From contig CANQWN010000002.1 in NCBI GenBank assembly GCA_947627575.1, positions 1-64,000 on the forward strand: a stretch of DNA of 64,000 nucleotides, in the 5' to 3' direction. Every line of letters starts with the position of its first letter. The stretch's first letter is position 1. This DNA is from an uncultured Clostridia bacterium. Lineage in GTDB: Bacteria; Bacillota; Clostridia; Christensenellales; Borkfalkiaceae. The position numbers and the translations under genes are program-made. The notes under the pieces are model-generated. The model did no database searches and was not told where the DNA came from. It was given only the letters and a program-made list of their open reading frames with translations. Shown one piece after another: positions 52,150 to 60,960 of the stretch.

Positions 52150-52276
52150 AATCTGCTCTTATTTTTAATTTAGTAAATATCGTATTAATAAACTTTTGAT
52201 AATTTATTTTAAAAATCAAAATCGTGCGCATACATGAGCGGTTGTAACAGCAATCATATCCGCTTGTTTAAGATCT
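52150..52276 (-). other. Intra-operon gap with a possible gene remnant
   Basis: A frame of 20 codons (52275-52216) reads DLKQADMIAVTTAHVCARF, then stops. ADMIAVTTAH resembles the late conserved segment of nucleotide-sugar dehydrogenases. This may be the scar of a lost gene at the 3' end of ppd. The rest is A/T-rich without recognised signals. Confidence 0.25.
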
Positions 52277-53401
52277 TCATTTCTTTTCGCTTAAATAATT
52301 CATAAAATTAGTTTTATTTTGCAACGCAGTTGTAGTAGGTCGTCCCAAATCAGCTCTTGCGCCCAATGAACACTTTACTTCCAAAAGCGACAAGCAGTTA
52401 TTTTGCTTTAAAAATTTCAACTGCTTATCCAAGTCGTCAAAATTATCTACTTTTACCGTATACTTATAGCCGCAAGCAAGAGCAATTGCGGGTATATCGA
52501 TTTTATTTGCTACCGTTGGCATTCCGCCTACGGTTTCATGTGAACCGTTATTTATAACTATATGCACAAGATTTTTTGGGCAATGTGCACCAATTACCGC
52601 CATACTCCCCATATGCATCAACATAGCGCCGTCGCCGTCTATACACCATATTTTGGAAGCGGGCTTATTCAAAGCTATTCCCAAAGCTATGGACGAGCTG
52701 TGTCCCATACTTCCGACGGTAAGGAAATCATATTTATGCGATTGCTTTTCAGCTTCTCTGATTTCAAAAAGTTCACGCGAAGCTTTACCGGTTGTGGAAA
52801 TAATTATATCTTCAGCCGTAACTTCCGTGATATGCTTTATCACCTGTTCGCGCGTCATTTTGTATGGATTTTCATACTTTACTTTTTCGTTATATTCCAA
52901 AGCTCCTTTTTTTACCACAAACGCAACCTGTTTACCTTTGGCGAGGTTATCTTTCCATTTATCCAAATTTTCACGGATTTCTGCAACATCGGTTGATTTA
53001 TCTATAACTAAATAAGCAATGTCTAAATCTTCAAGTAACTTTAAAGTGATTTCGCCCTGAAATTTATGCTGGGGTTCGTCGTGCACGCCCGGTTCGCCGC
53101 GCCATCCTATTACAAATATCATCGGTATCGCATAAACCTTATCGTTCAGAAGCGAAGCGACGGGATTAATGATATTTCCCTCACCACTGTTCTGCAGATA
53201 GACAACGGGTATTTTACCTGTCGCCATATGATAACCTGCCGCTAAAGCGACGCAATTCCCCTCGTTGGCAGCCACAATATGCTTTGCCGAATCTTTACCA
53301 TATACTTCGTACAGATAATTGCACAACGCTTTCAGCAGTGAATCGGGTACACCGCAATAAAAATCCGCATTTAAATTTTCAACAAACTTTTGTACATCCA
53401 T
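52277..53401 (-). CDS. Phosphonopyruvate decarboxylase
   Basis: 374-residue thiamine-diphosphate enzyme turning 3-phosphonopyruvate into phosphonoacetaldehyde, the step that pulls the PEP mutase equilibrium forward. N-terminal FYCGVPDSLLK and HIVAANEGNCVALAAGYHMATG hold the conserved Glu that activates the cofactor; the cofactor site is GDGAMLMHMGSMAVIGA with the later INNGSH. YLQNSGEGNIINP and GWRGEPGVHDEPQHKFQG are typical of Ppd. It starts 18 bp after pepM with an AGAGG ribosome site. Together they show that a C-P bond compound is made. Confidence 0.93.
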   Translation of the reverse strand: MDVQKFVENLNADFYCGVPDSLLKALCNYLYEVYGKDSAKHIVAANEGNCVALAAGYHMATGKIPVVYLQNSGEGNIINPVASLLNDKVYAIPMIFVIGWRGEPGVHDEPQHKFQGEITLKLLEDLDIAYLVIDKSTDVAEIRENLDKWKDNLAKGKQVAFVVKKGALEYNEKVKYENPYKMTREQVIKHITEVTAEDIIISTTGKASRELFEIREAEKQSHKYDFLTVGSMGHSSSIALGIALNKPASKIWCIDGDGAMLMHMGSMAVIGAHCPKNLVHIVINNGSHETVGGMPTVANKIDIPAIALACGYKYTVKVDNFDDLDKQLKFLKQNNCLSLLEVKCSLGARADLGRPTTTALQNKTNFMNYLSEKK

Positions 53402-53419
53402 ATTTGCCTCTTACAAACA

Positions 53420-54715
53420 TTAAAGTTCCTCAATAAGAGAAATTATATCTTTTATAGGCATAAGTCGTGAATCCACTTCTTGCGCACGATGATATTTTAA
53501 AATATCTTTCGCCGTCTGCTCCATTGCCGGGAAAGCGCTTCTTGTAAGCTGGTTTGCATATATAACGATATTTACGCCGTGCGCCGCAAGTTCTGCTTCG
53601 GTTACAGAGTTAAAAGACGTAGGTACAACAACTATCGGAGTTGTTTTATCTTCCATGCGGAATTTATCGCAAAATTCAAGTATTTCCGCGGGAGATTTTT
53701 TACGACTGTGAATCATGATACCGTCTGCACCTGCCTTTACATATGCAAACGCCCTACTAAGCGCGTCTTCCATTCCGCGTTCCAAAATCAAACTTTCAAT
53801 GCGGGCGATAATCATAAAATCATCGGTCAACTGCACTTTTTTGCCGGCAGATATCTTTTCGCAGAAATTTTCGATAGTATCCTGAGTTTGTTCAACTGCC
53901 GTGCCAAACAGCGAATTCTTTTTAAGTCCCGTCTTATCTTCTATAATTACCGCCGAAACGCCCATTCTTTCCAAAGAACGCACCGTATATACGAAGTGTT
54001 CTGTAAGCCCACCGGTATCACCGTCGAAAATTATAGGCTTGGTTGTAACTTCCATTACGTCGTCGATTGTGCGAAACCGCGAAGTCATATCAACAAGTTC
54101 AATATCAGGCTTGCCTTTCGCCGTAGAATCACATAAAGAACTTATCCACATTGCGTCAAACTGGTCCAACTCGCCGTCATGTTCAACTATCGTCTTTTCG
54201 GCTATCAATCCCGTCAAACCGCTGTGTACTTCAATTGTCTTTACTATAGGGCAAAGAGCAAGCAATTGTTTAAGCCTTTTTCTTCTATACTCCGGCATCG
54301 CAAGTTTTTCACGTATTCTGGCGTCTATTCTTTTAACGTTTTCGTTATAGGTATAGGGAACATCTATTATTTTACCGCCATACGGCGTAATCAGTTTTTC
54401 TACATTATTGCGGATAGCTTTTAGTTCGCCGTCCTTCCAGTTATCTCCATGAATGACATAATCGGGCTTTAATTTTTCAATGACTTTATCGTACATGATT
54501 TCGTCCTGAATCAAAACCTCTTTTACGCCTTCGATAGCTTTAACCATTTCTACACGTTCTTCGAAAGTTGCCACGGGAAATCTGTTGAATTTAATCATAG
54601 CTGCGTCCGTCAACACGCCGACATATACTTCGCCGTATTTCTTCGCTTCGTTGATTATATTCAAGTGCCCTTCATGTATAACATCTGTACAAAAGCAAGT
54701 ATAAACTTTTTTCAT
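53420..54715 (-). CDS. Phosphoenolpyruvate mutase with N-terminal cytidylyltransferase-like domain
   Basis: 431-residue bifunctional-looking protein. Residues 1-130 are a nucleotidyltransferase of the TagD/GCT fold (YTCFCTDVIHEGHLNI, with the HxGH motif, and HGDNWKDGELK). Residues 145-431 are PEP mutase of the isocitrate lyase fold: LTGLIAEK, MWISSLCDSTAKG, DGDTGG, the signature EDKTGLKKNS and ARIESLI. PEP mutase isomerises PEP to phosphonopyruvate, the entry to nearly all natural phosphonates. The fused cytidylyltransferase may load a phosphonate onto CMP for transfer to the glycan. The ATG at 54715 is chosen (AAGGT upstream); a GTG six codons earlier is possible. Confidence 0.92.
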   Translation of the reverse strand: MKKVYTCFCTDVIHEGHLNIINEAKKYGEVYVGVLTDAAMIKFNRFPVATFEERVEMVKAIEGVKEVLIQDEIMYDKVIEKLKPDYVIHGDNWKDGELKAIRNNVEKLITPYGGKIIDVPYTYNENVKRIDARIREKLAMPEYRRKRLKQLLALCPIVKTIEVHSGLTGLIAEKTIVEHDGELDQFDAMWISSLCDSTAKGKPDIELVDMTSRFRTIDDVMEVTTKPIIFDGDTGGLTEHFVYTVRSLERMGVSAVIIEDKTGLKKNSLFGTAVEQTQDTIENFCEKISAGKKVQLTDDFMIIARIESLILERGMEDALSRAFAYVKAGADGIMIHSRKKSPAEILEFCDKFRMEDKTTPIVVVPTSFNSVTEAELAAHGVNIVIYANQLTRSAFPAMEQTAKDILKYHRAQEVDSRLMPIKDIISLIEEL

Positions 54716-54729
54716 TGGATGGACCTTAA

Positions 54730-55911
54730 TCACTTATTCTTAAATTTATCAATTATATTTTCAACAATAAATTCCGCTGTTTCGCTTATTTTATCAAACG
54801 GAACGCATTTTACCAAATCTACGCCAAACGCGTTTTTCACTTTATTAAGCAATTCGTCTGTATAGTACAGCGTTCCGTTTTCCACTTTTTCTATTCCATC
54901 AAGGTAGAGAGATTGAGCATTTTTTAAACGCATTTCCGAAAGTGAAAATTTGCTTTCATCAATATAAGCATGTATGCGATCGCCGCTGCCATCTATAATT
55001 ACCGGATATCCGCCGATTTCACCAAACACGCCCGGACAGTGCACCTTAGATTTAACTTTTAAACGAACAGCATCGAGAATAGCCCTGATAATTGCATAAT
55101 TGCTTGAAGCATTCATCATATTGCGTTTTGCATCGACAGGCATAGGCAACTTGCATGCGTTAAAAACTTGTGTCATATCGGGTTTAAGCGCTTTGCCGTT
55201 ATATTCAATACAAATAAGTTGCTCTATCCCTTCCACCTGTCCCTCTTTGCTGATTACCACGTCATGGAAATGGGCGGTTGCGTACGTTACATCGATATTC
55301 CAGTAGTCATCTATGCCGTACTCTTCCGCTACCGCAAGTTTTATACGTGGAATAAGATGATTTAAATTACCGCTACCGAAGTCCGGATAAGCCCTGTCGG
55401 CAGTTTTAAGCCATGCGATTACCGCGTCCGAATAAGATGTATTTATTACTATGGCTTTGCTTCCCGCTTCCTCATATGCTTGCATAATATTTTTTGTATA
55501 CTTGATAGAAAGCGGCGCCCATAATCCGTAAGCGCGAATATTTTTCCATGAGATGCTGCCGTATTTAAGTCCGGAATATGCGCGGCTGCTGTTTATTATT
55601 ATGTCGGGCTTTACCGTTCGTAAACATTCGGCTATGCTATTTACTTCGTTTAAATCAACATTTGAAACGGCATTAACCACTGTTCTGTTGCAACCGCGTA
55701 TTAAAGACGCAACTTTTGCAATATTTACGTCCAATGCCATTTTTTCCGCATTTCTTCCGACAACTGTAATTTCCATATTTTCATCGGCATCGGAAAGCAA
55801 ATAGTCCAAAAGGTAACATCCTACGCTTCCCAACCCGATTATCATTATTTTCACTTTACGAAAATTGAGCTGTTCTTTCAAGTTATTTAACTTATAATCC
55901 AAATCATACAT
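54730..55911 (-). CDS. Rossmann-fold oxidoreductase of the phosphonate branch
   Basis: 393-residue NAD(P)-binding protein. The N-terminal dinucleotide motif is IMIIGLGSVGCYLLDYLL (about 22-39) followed by VVGRNAEKMALD and IIINSSRAYSG. The rest (HFHDVVISKEGQ, CPGVFGEIGGYPVII) suggests a family of dehydrogenases related to the saccharopine/homospermidine or malate-type group, but no specific member was recognised. Its position between pepM and the nucleotidyltransferase gene, with overlaps on both sides, suggests it acts on a phosphonate intermediate such as phosphonoacetaldehyde or its product. That is inference only. Confidence 0.6.
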   Translation of the reverse strand: MYDLDYKLNNLKEQLNFRKVKIMIIGLGSVGCYLLDYLLSDADENMEITVVGRNAEKMALDVNIAKVASLIRGCNRTVVNAVSNVDLNEVNSIAECLRTVKPDIIINSSRAYSGLKYGSISWKNIRAYGLWAPLSIKYTKNIMQAYEEAGSKAIVINTSYSDAVIAWLKTADRAYPDFGSGNLNHLIPRIKLAVAEEYGIDDYWNIDVTYATAHFHDVVISKEGQVEGIEQLICIEYNGKALKPDMTQVFNACKLPMPVDAKRNMMNASSNYAIIRAILDAVRLKVKSKVHCPGVFGEIGGYPVIIDGSGDRIHAYIDESKFSLSEMRLKNAQSLYLDGIEKVENGTLYYTDELLNKVKNAFGVDLVKCVPFDKISETAEFIVENIIDKFKNK

Positions 55912-56650
55912 AATTATAACTCCCTATCTTTCGAAAATCTTCTATAGTATTACAATTTAGCCACTTCTCGATTTCAATTAAAGCAAACTTATTTTCGCCG
56001 CCGAAATACTTTTGAATAAATACAAGATTGGTAGTACGCCAATCAAAATCATTCATCTGCCCGAACGCTTTTTTTAAATGTTTAGATGAAGCAAATTTCC
56101 ATATCTGAGCTGAATTATAAACAGATATAAACGGTTCTTTTATTTCAAGATATTTATGAGTTGTATCATACAAATAATGCACGCGATTAAATACATCAAA
56201 GTAAAAAACCACTGCTTTATCCGAAAAAATCGTTTCCCTGTTGAAAGTAACCGCATCGCCGTTAACAGATAAAACTTTATCAAAACTTTTATCGTCGACC
56301 CATAGGTCGCCTTCAGCGAATACCAATTCGTCAAAACCGATTTCCATGGCGCATTTTAAGCCCAAATACAAACTGTATCCCGAACCGTATTCCTGATAAT
56401 ACGTATTTTCGACCAATTTGATTTTGTCCTTAATATCGGCAAAATTTTCATTAACCGCATTGTTCAGTTCATCAAATTTATAACCGCCCACGATGATTAT
56501 TTTATCAAAACAATAACCCCTTCTGATCATTTTATATAACAATGATTCGGAAAAGTCTTTTTCGAAGTATAAACATTTAAGGCAAGGACGATTTATCGAT
56601 TTTGAAAAACGGGACGATGTGCCGGCAACCGTAAGCAATAAGATCTTCAA
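55904..56650 (-). CDS. Nucleotidyltransferase (sugar- or phosphonate-activating)
   Basis: 248-residue single-domain NTP transferase of the GT-A/MobA-like fold. The nucleotide loop is LLLTVAGTSSRFSKSINRPCLK near the N-terminus, and the metal-binding acid is in LVFAEGDLWVDD. It resembles LicC/PntC-type cytidylyltransferases more than hexose-1-phosphate enzymes, so it may make CMP-phosphonate, complementing the domain fused to PEP mutase. Start: TTG at 56650 is preferred because it forms a TTGA overlap with the epimerase stop and has AGAGGA upstream; a GTG at 56671 would add seven unlikely residues. Confidence 0.7.
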   Translation of the reverse strand: MKILLLTVAGTSSRFSKSINRPCLKCLYFEKDFSESLLYKMIRRGYCFDKIIIVGGYKFDELNNAVNENFADIKDKIKLVENTYYQEYGSGYSLYLGLKCAMEIGFDELVFAEGDLWVDDKSFDKVLSVNGDAVTFNRETIFSDKAVVFYFDVFNRVHYLYDTTHKYLEIKEPFISVYNSAQIWKFASSKHLKKAFGQMNDFDWRTTNLVFIQKYFGGENKFALIEIEKWLNCNTIEDFRKIGSYNYV

Positions 56651-57636
56651 TTTGCCATTTCCTCTAAACACATTTCTATACCCTTTTCAAGTGTAATTTT
56701 AGGCTGCCATAACGTTTTATCTCTTATTTTATCCGTATTCAGCATCCTCCTCTCCGGGTCTGATTTACGATATCCTTCAAAAATGATTTCCGGATTTTCT
56801 ATTCCCATCTTTTCCGCACAAAGTTTTACCAAATCAATAATGGAAATCTCTTCCGTTGTACCTACGTTATAAATTGTACCGTCCAAAGCAGACGGAGTAT
56901 CCATCAAAGCAATTACAGCCGAACAGCTATCGTAATTATGCAAAAACGTACGATAATTTTTTTTGGAATTTTCCAAAAGCACAACTTTACCTTCGCGCTT
57001 TAAAGAAGTAAGAATATGCGGAATTATATGTTTGGGATATAATTCATTTTTACTGTAAACGTTTGCAAAACGTATAGAACAACCGGCTATCAACCCAGAG
57101 TTTACAGCATCTTTCATAAAAAATTCCGTCATAAGTTTACCTACCGCATAACTTGTGCGTTGGCTATGTTCGGCGGTCGCGAGAGTAAGAAAGTCGGTTT
57201 CTTTGACACCGCCGTCCCTATACGAATCCATAGAATAAACTTCCGAAGTGGAACAATTTATATATGCGTCCGCCTTCAAATCGATTGCCTGATCGAGAAA
57301 CGCTTTCATTCCGAGGACATTGGTCTGAAAAGTTCTGTTTACATAATAAAAGTGCTCCGTATGGACTACCGCGGCGCAGTTTACATAAAAAAGCTTATCG
57401 TATGAACTACGGACGCTTGAAACTTCTGCACTCAAACGGCACATTTGTTCTTCGCAATTTAAGTCATATTCGTGAAAAGTAAACTTTTCATCGCCGAGTA
57501 AATCTTCTACCGTCTTAATTGACGATGCAAAAAAGTTATCGAACCCAATAACTTTGTGTCCTTTACTCAATAGTTGACGCGCCAACTCGTTGCCCGTCAT
57601 ACCCGTGACGCCACTTATTACATATAAATTCATCAT
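56647..57636 (-). CDS. NAD-dependent epimerase/dehydratase
   Basis: 329-residue extended short-chain dehydrogenase acting on a nucleotide sugar. GxxGxxG is VISGVTGMTGNELA, the catalytic region has INCSTSEVYS and the SYAVGK (YxxxK) pair, and GCSIRFANVYS follows. The substrate is unknown; it could epimerise or dehydrate a UDP- or dTDP-sugar for the repeat unit, or act in the phosphonate branch. It overlaps the metallophosphatase stop at its start and the nucleotidyltransferase start at its end. Confidence 0.8.
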   Translation of the reverse strand: MMNLYVISGVTGMTGNELARQLLSKGHKVIGFDNFFASSIKTVEDLLGDEKFTFHEYDLNCEEQMCRLSAEVSSVRSSYDKLFYVNCAAVVHTEHFYYVNRTFQTNVLGMKAFLDQAIDLKADAYINCSTSEVYSMDSYRDGGVKETDFLTLATAEHSQRTSYAVGKLMTEFFMKDAVNSGLIAGCSIRFANVYSKNELYPKHIIPHILTSLKREGKVVLLENSKKNYRTFLHNYDSCSAVIALMDTPSALDGTIYNVGTTEEISIIDLVKLCAEKMGIENPEIIFEGYRKSDPERRMLNTDKIRDKTLWQPKITLEKGIEMCLEEMAN

Positions 57637-58367
57637 ATGCCTCCCTTTAACCGATCTCTGTAAAACTTATCTACAGGTTGTCCTTCAAAAGTATTTTGTT
57701 CGCCCGCTATATCATAAGCGACTTTTTTCATTGTTATCTCTTCCGAAATCGGATTGAACATCGCATATTGAGCATATCTGTTAAGGTTTCTGGGTTGACC
57801 TACGGAACCCGGATTTATAAAAACGGTTTTCTTTTTGTTTCTTGTTGCCGGATTATCCGCTTTGTGAAAATACTCGAAAAAATGAGGTAAGTGAGAATGT
57901 CCCGAAAGTACAAAATCGTAAGCATAATATGCGGACAAATCGTCCACGGGCAAAATGCTTTTCCAATATTCGTCTTTAAGACTGCCGTGTATGGCAAGGC
58001 ATTTTTTGCCATACAACATAAATTCATAGCTGCTTTTATGCCACATAACGTTTTTAATATAATTCCAACTGAAATTATTTAAGTTGCGTTTTGTATTTTG
58101 GGCGCTTTCTCTGCCCCTATCTGATGAAAATCGGTCGTACTTATCGTTTATAACGGCATCCTCGTGATTTCCACGTATATTACAGATTATTTCATAATTC
58201 AATTTTGAAATTACGGCAACAACTTCATTTGAGCGCATCCCATAGTCAATTAAATCGCCCAATAATATGCACTTCTTGATTTCATATTTCCCGGCATCTT
58301 TTAAAACGCTTTCAAGTGCGTTTAAATTACCGTGAATATCCGACAGTATAAGAATTTTTTCATTCAT
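57633..58367 (-). CDS. Calcineurin-like metallophosphoesterase
   Basis: 244-residue phosphatase of the YfcE/MJ0936-like type. The dimetal site is visible: LSDIHGNL (DxH), LGDLIDYG (GDxxD), IRGNHEDAV (GNHE), AIHGSLKD and LSGHSHLPHFFEY (GHxH). Within a glycan locus it may remove a phosphate from a sugar or phosphonate intermediate, but its natural substrate cannot be read. It lies between the flippase and epimerase genes in the same operon. Confidence 0.88.
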   Translation of the reverse strand: MNEKILILSDIHGNLNALESVLKDAGKYEIKKCILLGDLIDYGMRSNEVVAVISKLNYEIICNIRGNHEDAVINDKYDRFSSDRGRESAQNTKRNLNNFSWNYIKNVMWHKSSYEFMLYGKKCLAIHGSLKDEYWKSILPVDDLSAYYAYDFVLSGHSHLPHFFEYFHKADNPATRNKKKTVFINPGSVGQPRNLNRYAQYAMFNPISEEITMKKVAYDIAGEQNTFEGQPVDKFYRDRLKGGI

Positions 58368-58390
58368 AATTTAGCTTTGATATCTCTATT

Positions 58391-59620
58391 TTAATTTTCG
58401 GTTTGGGCATTTTTTTTCTTTTGCCTGTAATATGATACGTAAAAAATTATTATCTGTAACAATACCTTCACGGGTATACTTATTGCAGATGCAATACATA
58501 CCCCCCATATTCCGTGTTCGTTTATCAAAAGTAATGTAAAACCGATATACAACAACAAACCAACCGCGTTAATAATAATCTGAAAATATTGTTTACAGAA
58601 CTTCAATACAAACGGATTTAACATTGAAAATATAATATTAACCATAGATACGGCGGAAGTGACGTATATATATTCCAATGCAGCGTCTTTATATTGCGGA
58701 TACAGCAACATCAAAATGTATTTCCCTATCAAAATGCAGATAAAGTAACCCACAACAGCAACGATAACACTGACTATCAATGAAAAATTAAACTTTTTAA
58801 TGTCGGCGTTGCTGTTACGCGATATATAACTTAAAATTACCGTACTTAACGGACCTAACAACAATGAAAGCATTTTTGTGAAAACTGTCGCCGAATAATA
58901 TACCGAAACGGCATATCCGCCCAAAATCGGCAAAATTATCAATCTGTCCAAATAATTATATACAGAACTTAAACCTCCGGAAATTGACAAAAAACATTGA
59001 GTGCAAAAAACTTTTTTCAGTAAAGGCGTTTTGGAACCTTTTTCAAAAACAAATTTCCTTTTCCTTAAGGCTATAAATACCAAACTGAACAATAACCCGA
59101 TAATGTAAATAAGTTGCCAATATCCGGACCAAATAAATAACAATAGCCCTACAAGATAGCCTACCGATAAACATATATTGTTAATTAAAAAACTTATATA
59201 ATCCAAATCAAGACGGAACGTAACGGTAAGATATTCGCTGGCGCCCCACATAACCCCGAAGATGGCAAAAAATATCACATCAAACGCAGTAATTTGTTTG
59301 CAAATGATAAAATAACTTACTATACAACTGATTAGATTTAAAAAGTTGGTAATGCCAAATAATATCTGATAATCGCAATACGATTTATCGTATTGGTCAT
59401 ACTGTGTACGATGAATCAAACGCGCATTATTTAAAGAATTTCCTAAAGTTTGGGGTATGATATAAACAATTGAAATCAAGGTGAGCACTATGCCGTATTT
59501 ATCGGGATCCATTACTTTTCCCAAATACGGCAAAATAACCAGCTGCATTACAGCAACGGGTACCATAGACGTAGCAATATTGATTATAAAATCCGCTATA
59601 AACTTTTTATTAATTCGCAT
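58391..59620 (-). CDS. Oligosaccharide flippase (Wzx-like, MOP superfamily)
   Basis: 409-residue polytopic membrane protein with about twelve helices; it should move lipid-linked repeat units to the outer face of the membrane. Typical marks are the N-terminal FIINIATSMVPVAVMQLVILPYLGKVM and the following IPQTLGNSLNNARL, and the basic C-terminal tail YYRQKKKNAQ. Such flippases are poorly conserved, so the call rests on topology and locus context. It overlaps the polymerase gene by 11 nt. Confidence 0.85.
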   Translation of the reverse strand: MRINKKFIADFIINIATSMVPVAVMQLVILPYLGKVMDPDKYGIVLTLISIVYIIPQTLGNSLNNARLIHRTQYDQYDKSYCDYQILFGITNFLNLISCIVSYFIICKQITAFDVIFFAIFGVMWGASEYLTVTFRLDLDYISFLINNICLSVGYLVGLLLFIWSGYWQLIYIIGLLFSLVFIALRKRKFVFEKGSKTPLLKKVFCTQCFLSISGGLSSVYNYLDRLIILPILGGYAVSVYYSATVFTKMLSLLLGPLSTVILSYISRNSNADIKKFNFSLIVSVIVAVVGYFICILIGKYILMLLYPQYKDAALEYIYVTSAVSMVNIIFSMLNPFVLKFCKQYFQIIINAVGLLLYIGFTLLLINEHGIWGVCIASAISIPVKVLLQIIIFYVSYYRQKKKNAQTEN

Positions 59621-60932
59621 TTGGGCAACTCACACTTTTCTTTGCGGAATTAAATAATTTATTTTTCGGGTATAATATAAATTTGAAAATAAGACCAACT
59701 ACTATTAAACCGTTTGTCATTAAACAAATGAACGGATCGCAATTTTGCAAAGCAAACGCATAATTAATCATCAAAACATAGCAATATTTTATCGGAACCT
59801 TTTTTGAGAACCAGTTAATAAACGCAAAAACTACCAGCATCAGGCAAGGGTAAACTATTACGCACAAATCACCCCAATTGGCGTATGCCGAACCGAACAT
59901 CCCGGTGTTTGAATTACCCTCCCCGCTGGCGTGATACATTTCGATATCGATAATATGACCGAAATCCATATCGTATTTTGATACAGCACCGAAATGACGC
60001 ATGAACGATCTCGCCCAATAATCAGGACCGTTGGCGGAAAAGTATTCATAATACATATGGGTCAAGTTAGAAGGCAAGAAAAGAGTTCTTAATCCCCAGA
60101 AGCCGTTAAAATAGCCAATCTCATCAATCATCGGCTCTACTATCGCACACAGATTTAGCGCTATAAACAATGCAGGAACAAGCCACATATTGTCTTTAAG
60201 TTTTAGCAATACCGCAAATATGCTTACAAGCATTACGAAAACTGTAGTTTTTGTACCCGAAATAGAGTAATAAAGAAGTAGTAAAACTACCCAAACAGCG
60301 AAAGATAAATATTTTTTATTTTGAAGGGCACGTACGCATAATACTATAGCCAAAACCCCTGTCCAAATATAAACATACTTCAATATGCCGCCCAAAGACC
60401 TTATCTCGCTGTACCTTAAAACGTACACATCGTCCAAATTGAGATTAAATGCTAACCCTCTGTAATAATATGAGAACCCGAGAATAGAGCAGATTACAGC
60501 TATACTTAACATCGTTGTGGCTGCATTATTTTTTGCGACAGATTGTGCGGGGGCATTTAAAGCCCAAACTTTTTTATCTTTTCTGAGAGAACAAAAAACA
60601 TATTCGAGAATTATTATCAACGTCCAATAAATCGAAACCAACGCTGTAAATTTAAAGGAAAAATTCTCGAAAGCGCAAAGCGTCATTGTCGGGATAAACG
60701 ATAATAAATATAATAAAAATACAATATAGGTAGATAATTTTTGAGTTCTATTAAACGTTTTACGGAATCTCAAAGACAAAAAAATCGTAAAAACCCATGA
60801 TATGATGAAATTAACATAAGAAAAACCATGGTCAAACAAATAATAAGAATAATTTTGACTGAATGATATTTCATAATATAAATCACACGACAATCTGAAT
60901 AGATATATCAAAATCACCATAATATAGCCCAA
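59610..60932 (-). CDS. Wzy-like repeat-unit polymerase
   Basis: 440-residue membrane protein with ten to twelve helices and a large extracytoplasmic loop in the second half (LPSNLTHMYYEYFSANGPDYWARSFMRHF, about 285-315, then GMFGSAYANWGD). The loop with GxxYANWG-like ending is a feature of the O-antigen/capsule polymerases (oligosaccharide repeat unit polymerase family). The start is uncertain: TTG at 60932 is 4 nt from AGGA, while an ATG at 60920 lies farther away. Follows rmlB by 28 bp. Confidence 0.82.
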   Translation of the reverse strand: MGYIMVILIYLFRLSCDLYYEISFSQNYSYYLFDHGFSYVNFIISWVFTIFLSLRFRKTFNRTQKLSTYIVFLLYLLSFIPTMTLCAFENFSFKFTALVSIYWTLIIILEYVFCSLRKDKKVWALNAPAQSVAKNNAATTMLSIAVICSILGFSYYYRGLAFNLNLDDVYVLRYSEIRSLGGILKYVYIWTGVLAIVLCVRALQNKKYLSFAVWVVLLLLYYSISGTKTTVFVMLVSIFAVLLKLKDNMWLVPALFIALNLCAIVEPMIDEIGYFNGFWGLRTLFLPSNLTHMYYEYFSANGPDYWARSFMRHFGAVSKYDMDFGHIIDIEMYHASGEGNSNTGMFGSAYANWGDLCVIVYPCLMLVVFAFINWFSKKVPIKYCYVLMINYAFALQNCDPFICLMTNGLIVVGLIFKFILYPKNKLFNSAKKSVSCPNAN

Positions 60933-60960
60933 AGTTTCCTACTTGAAAAATATTTTTATT

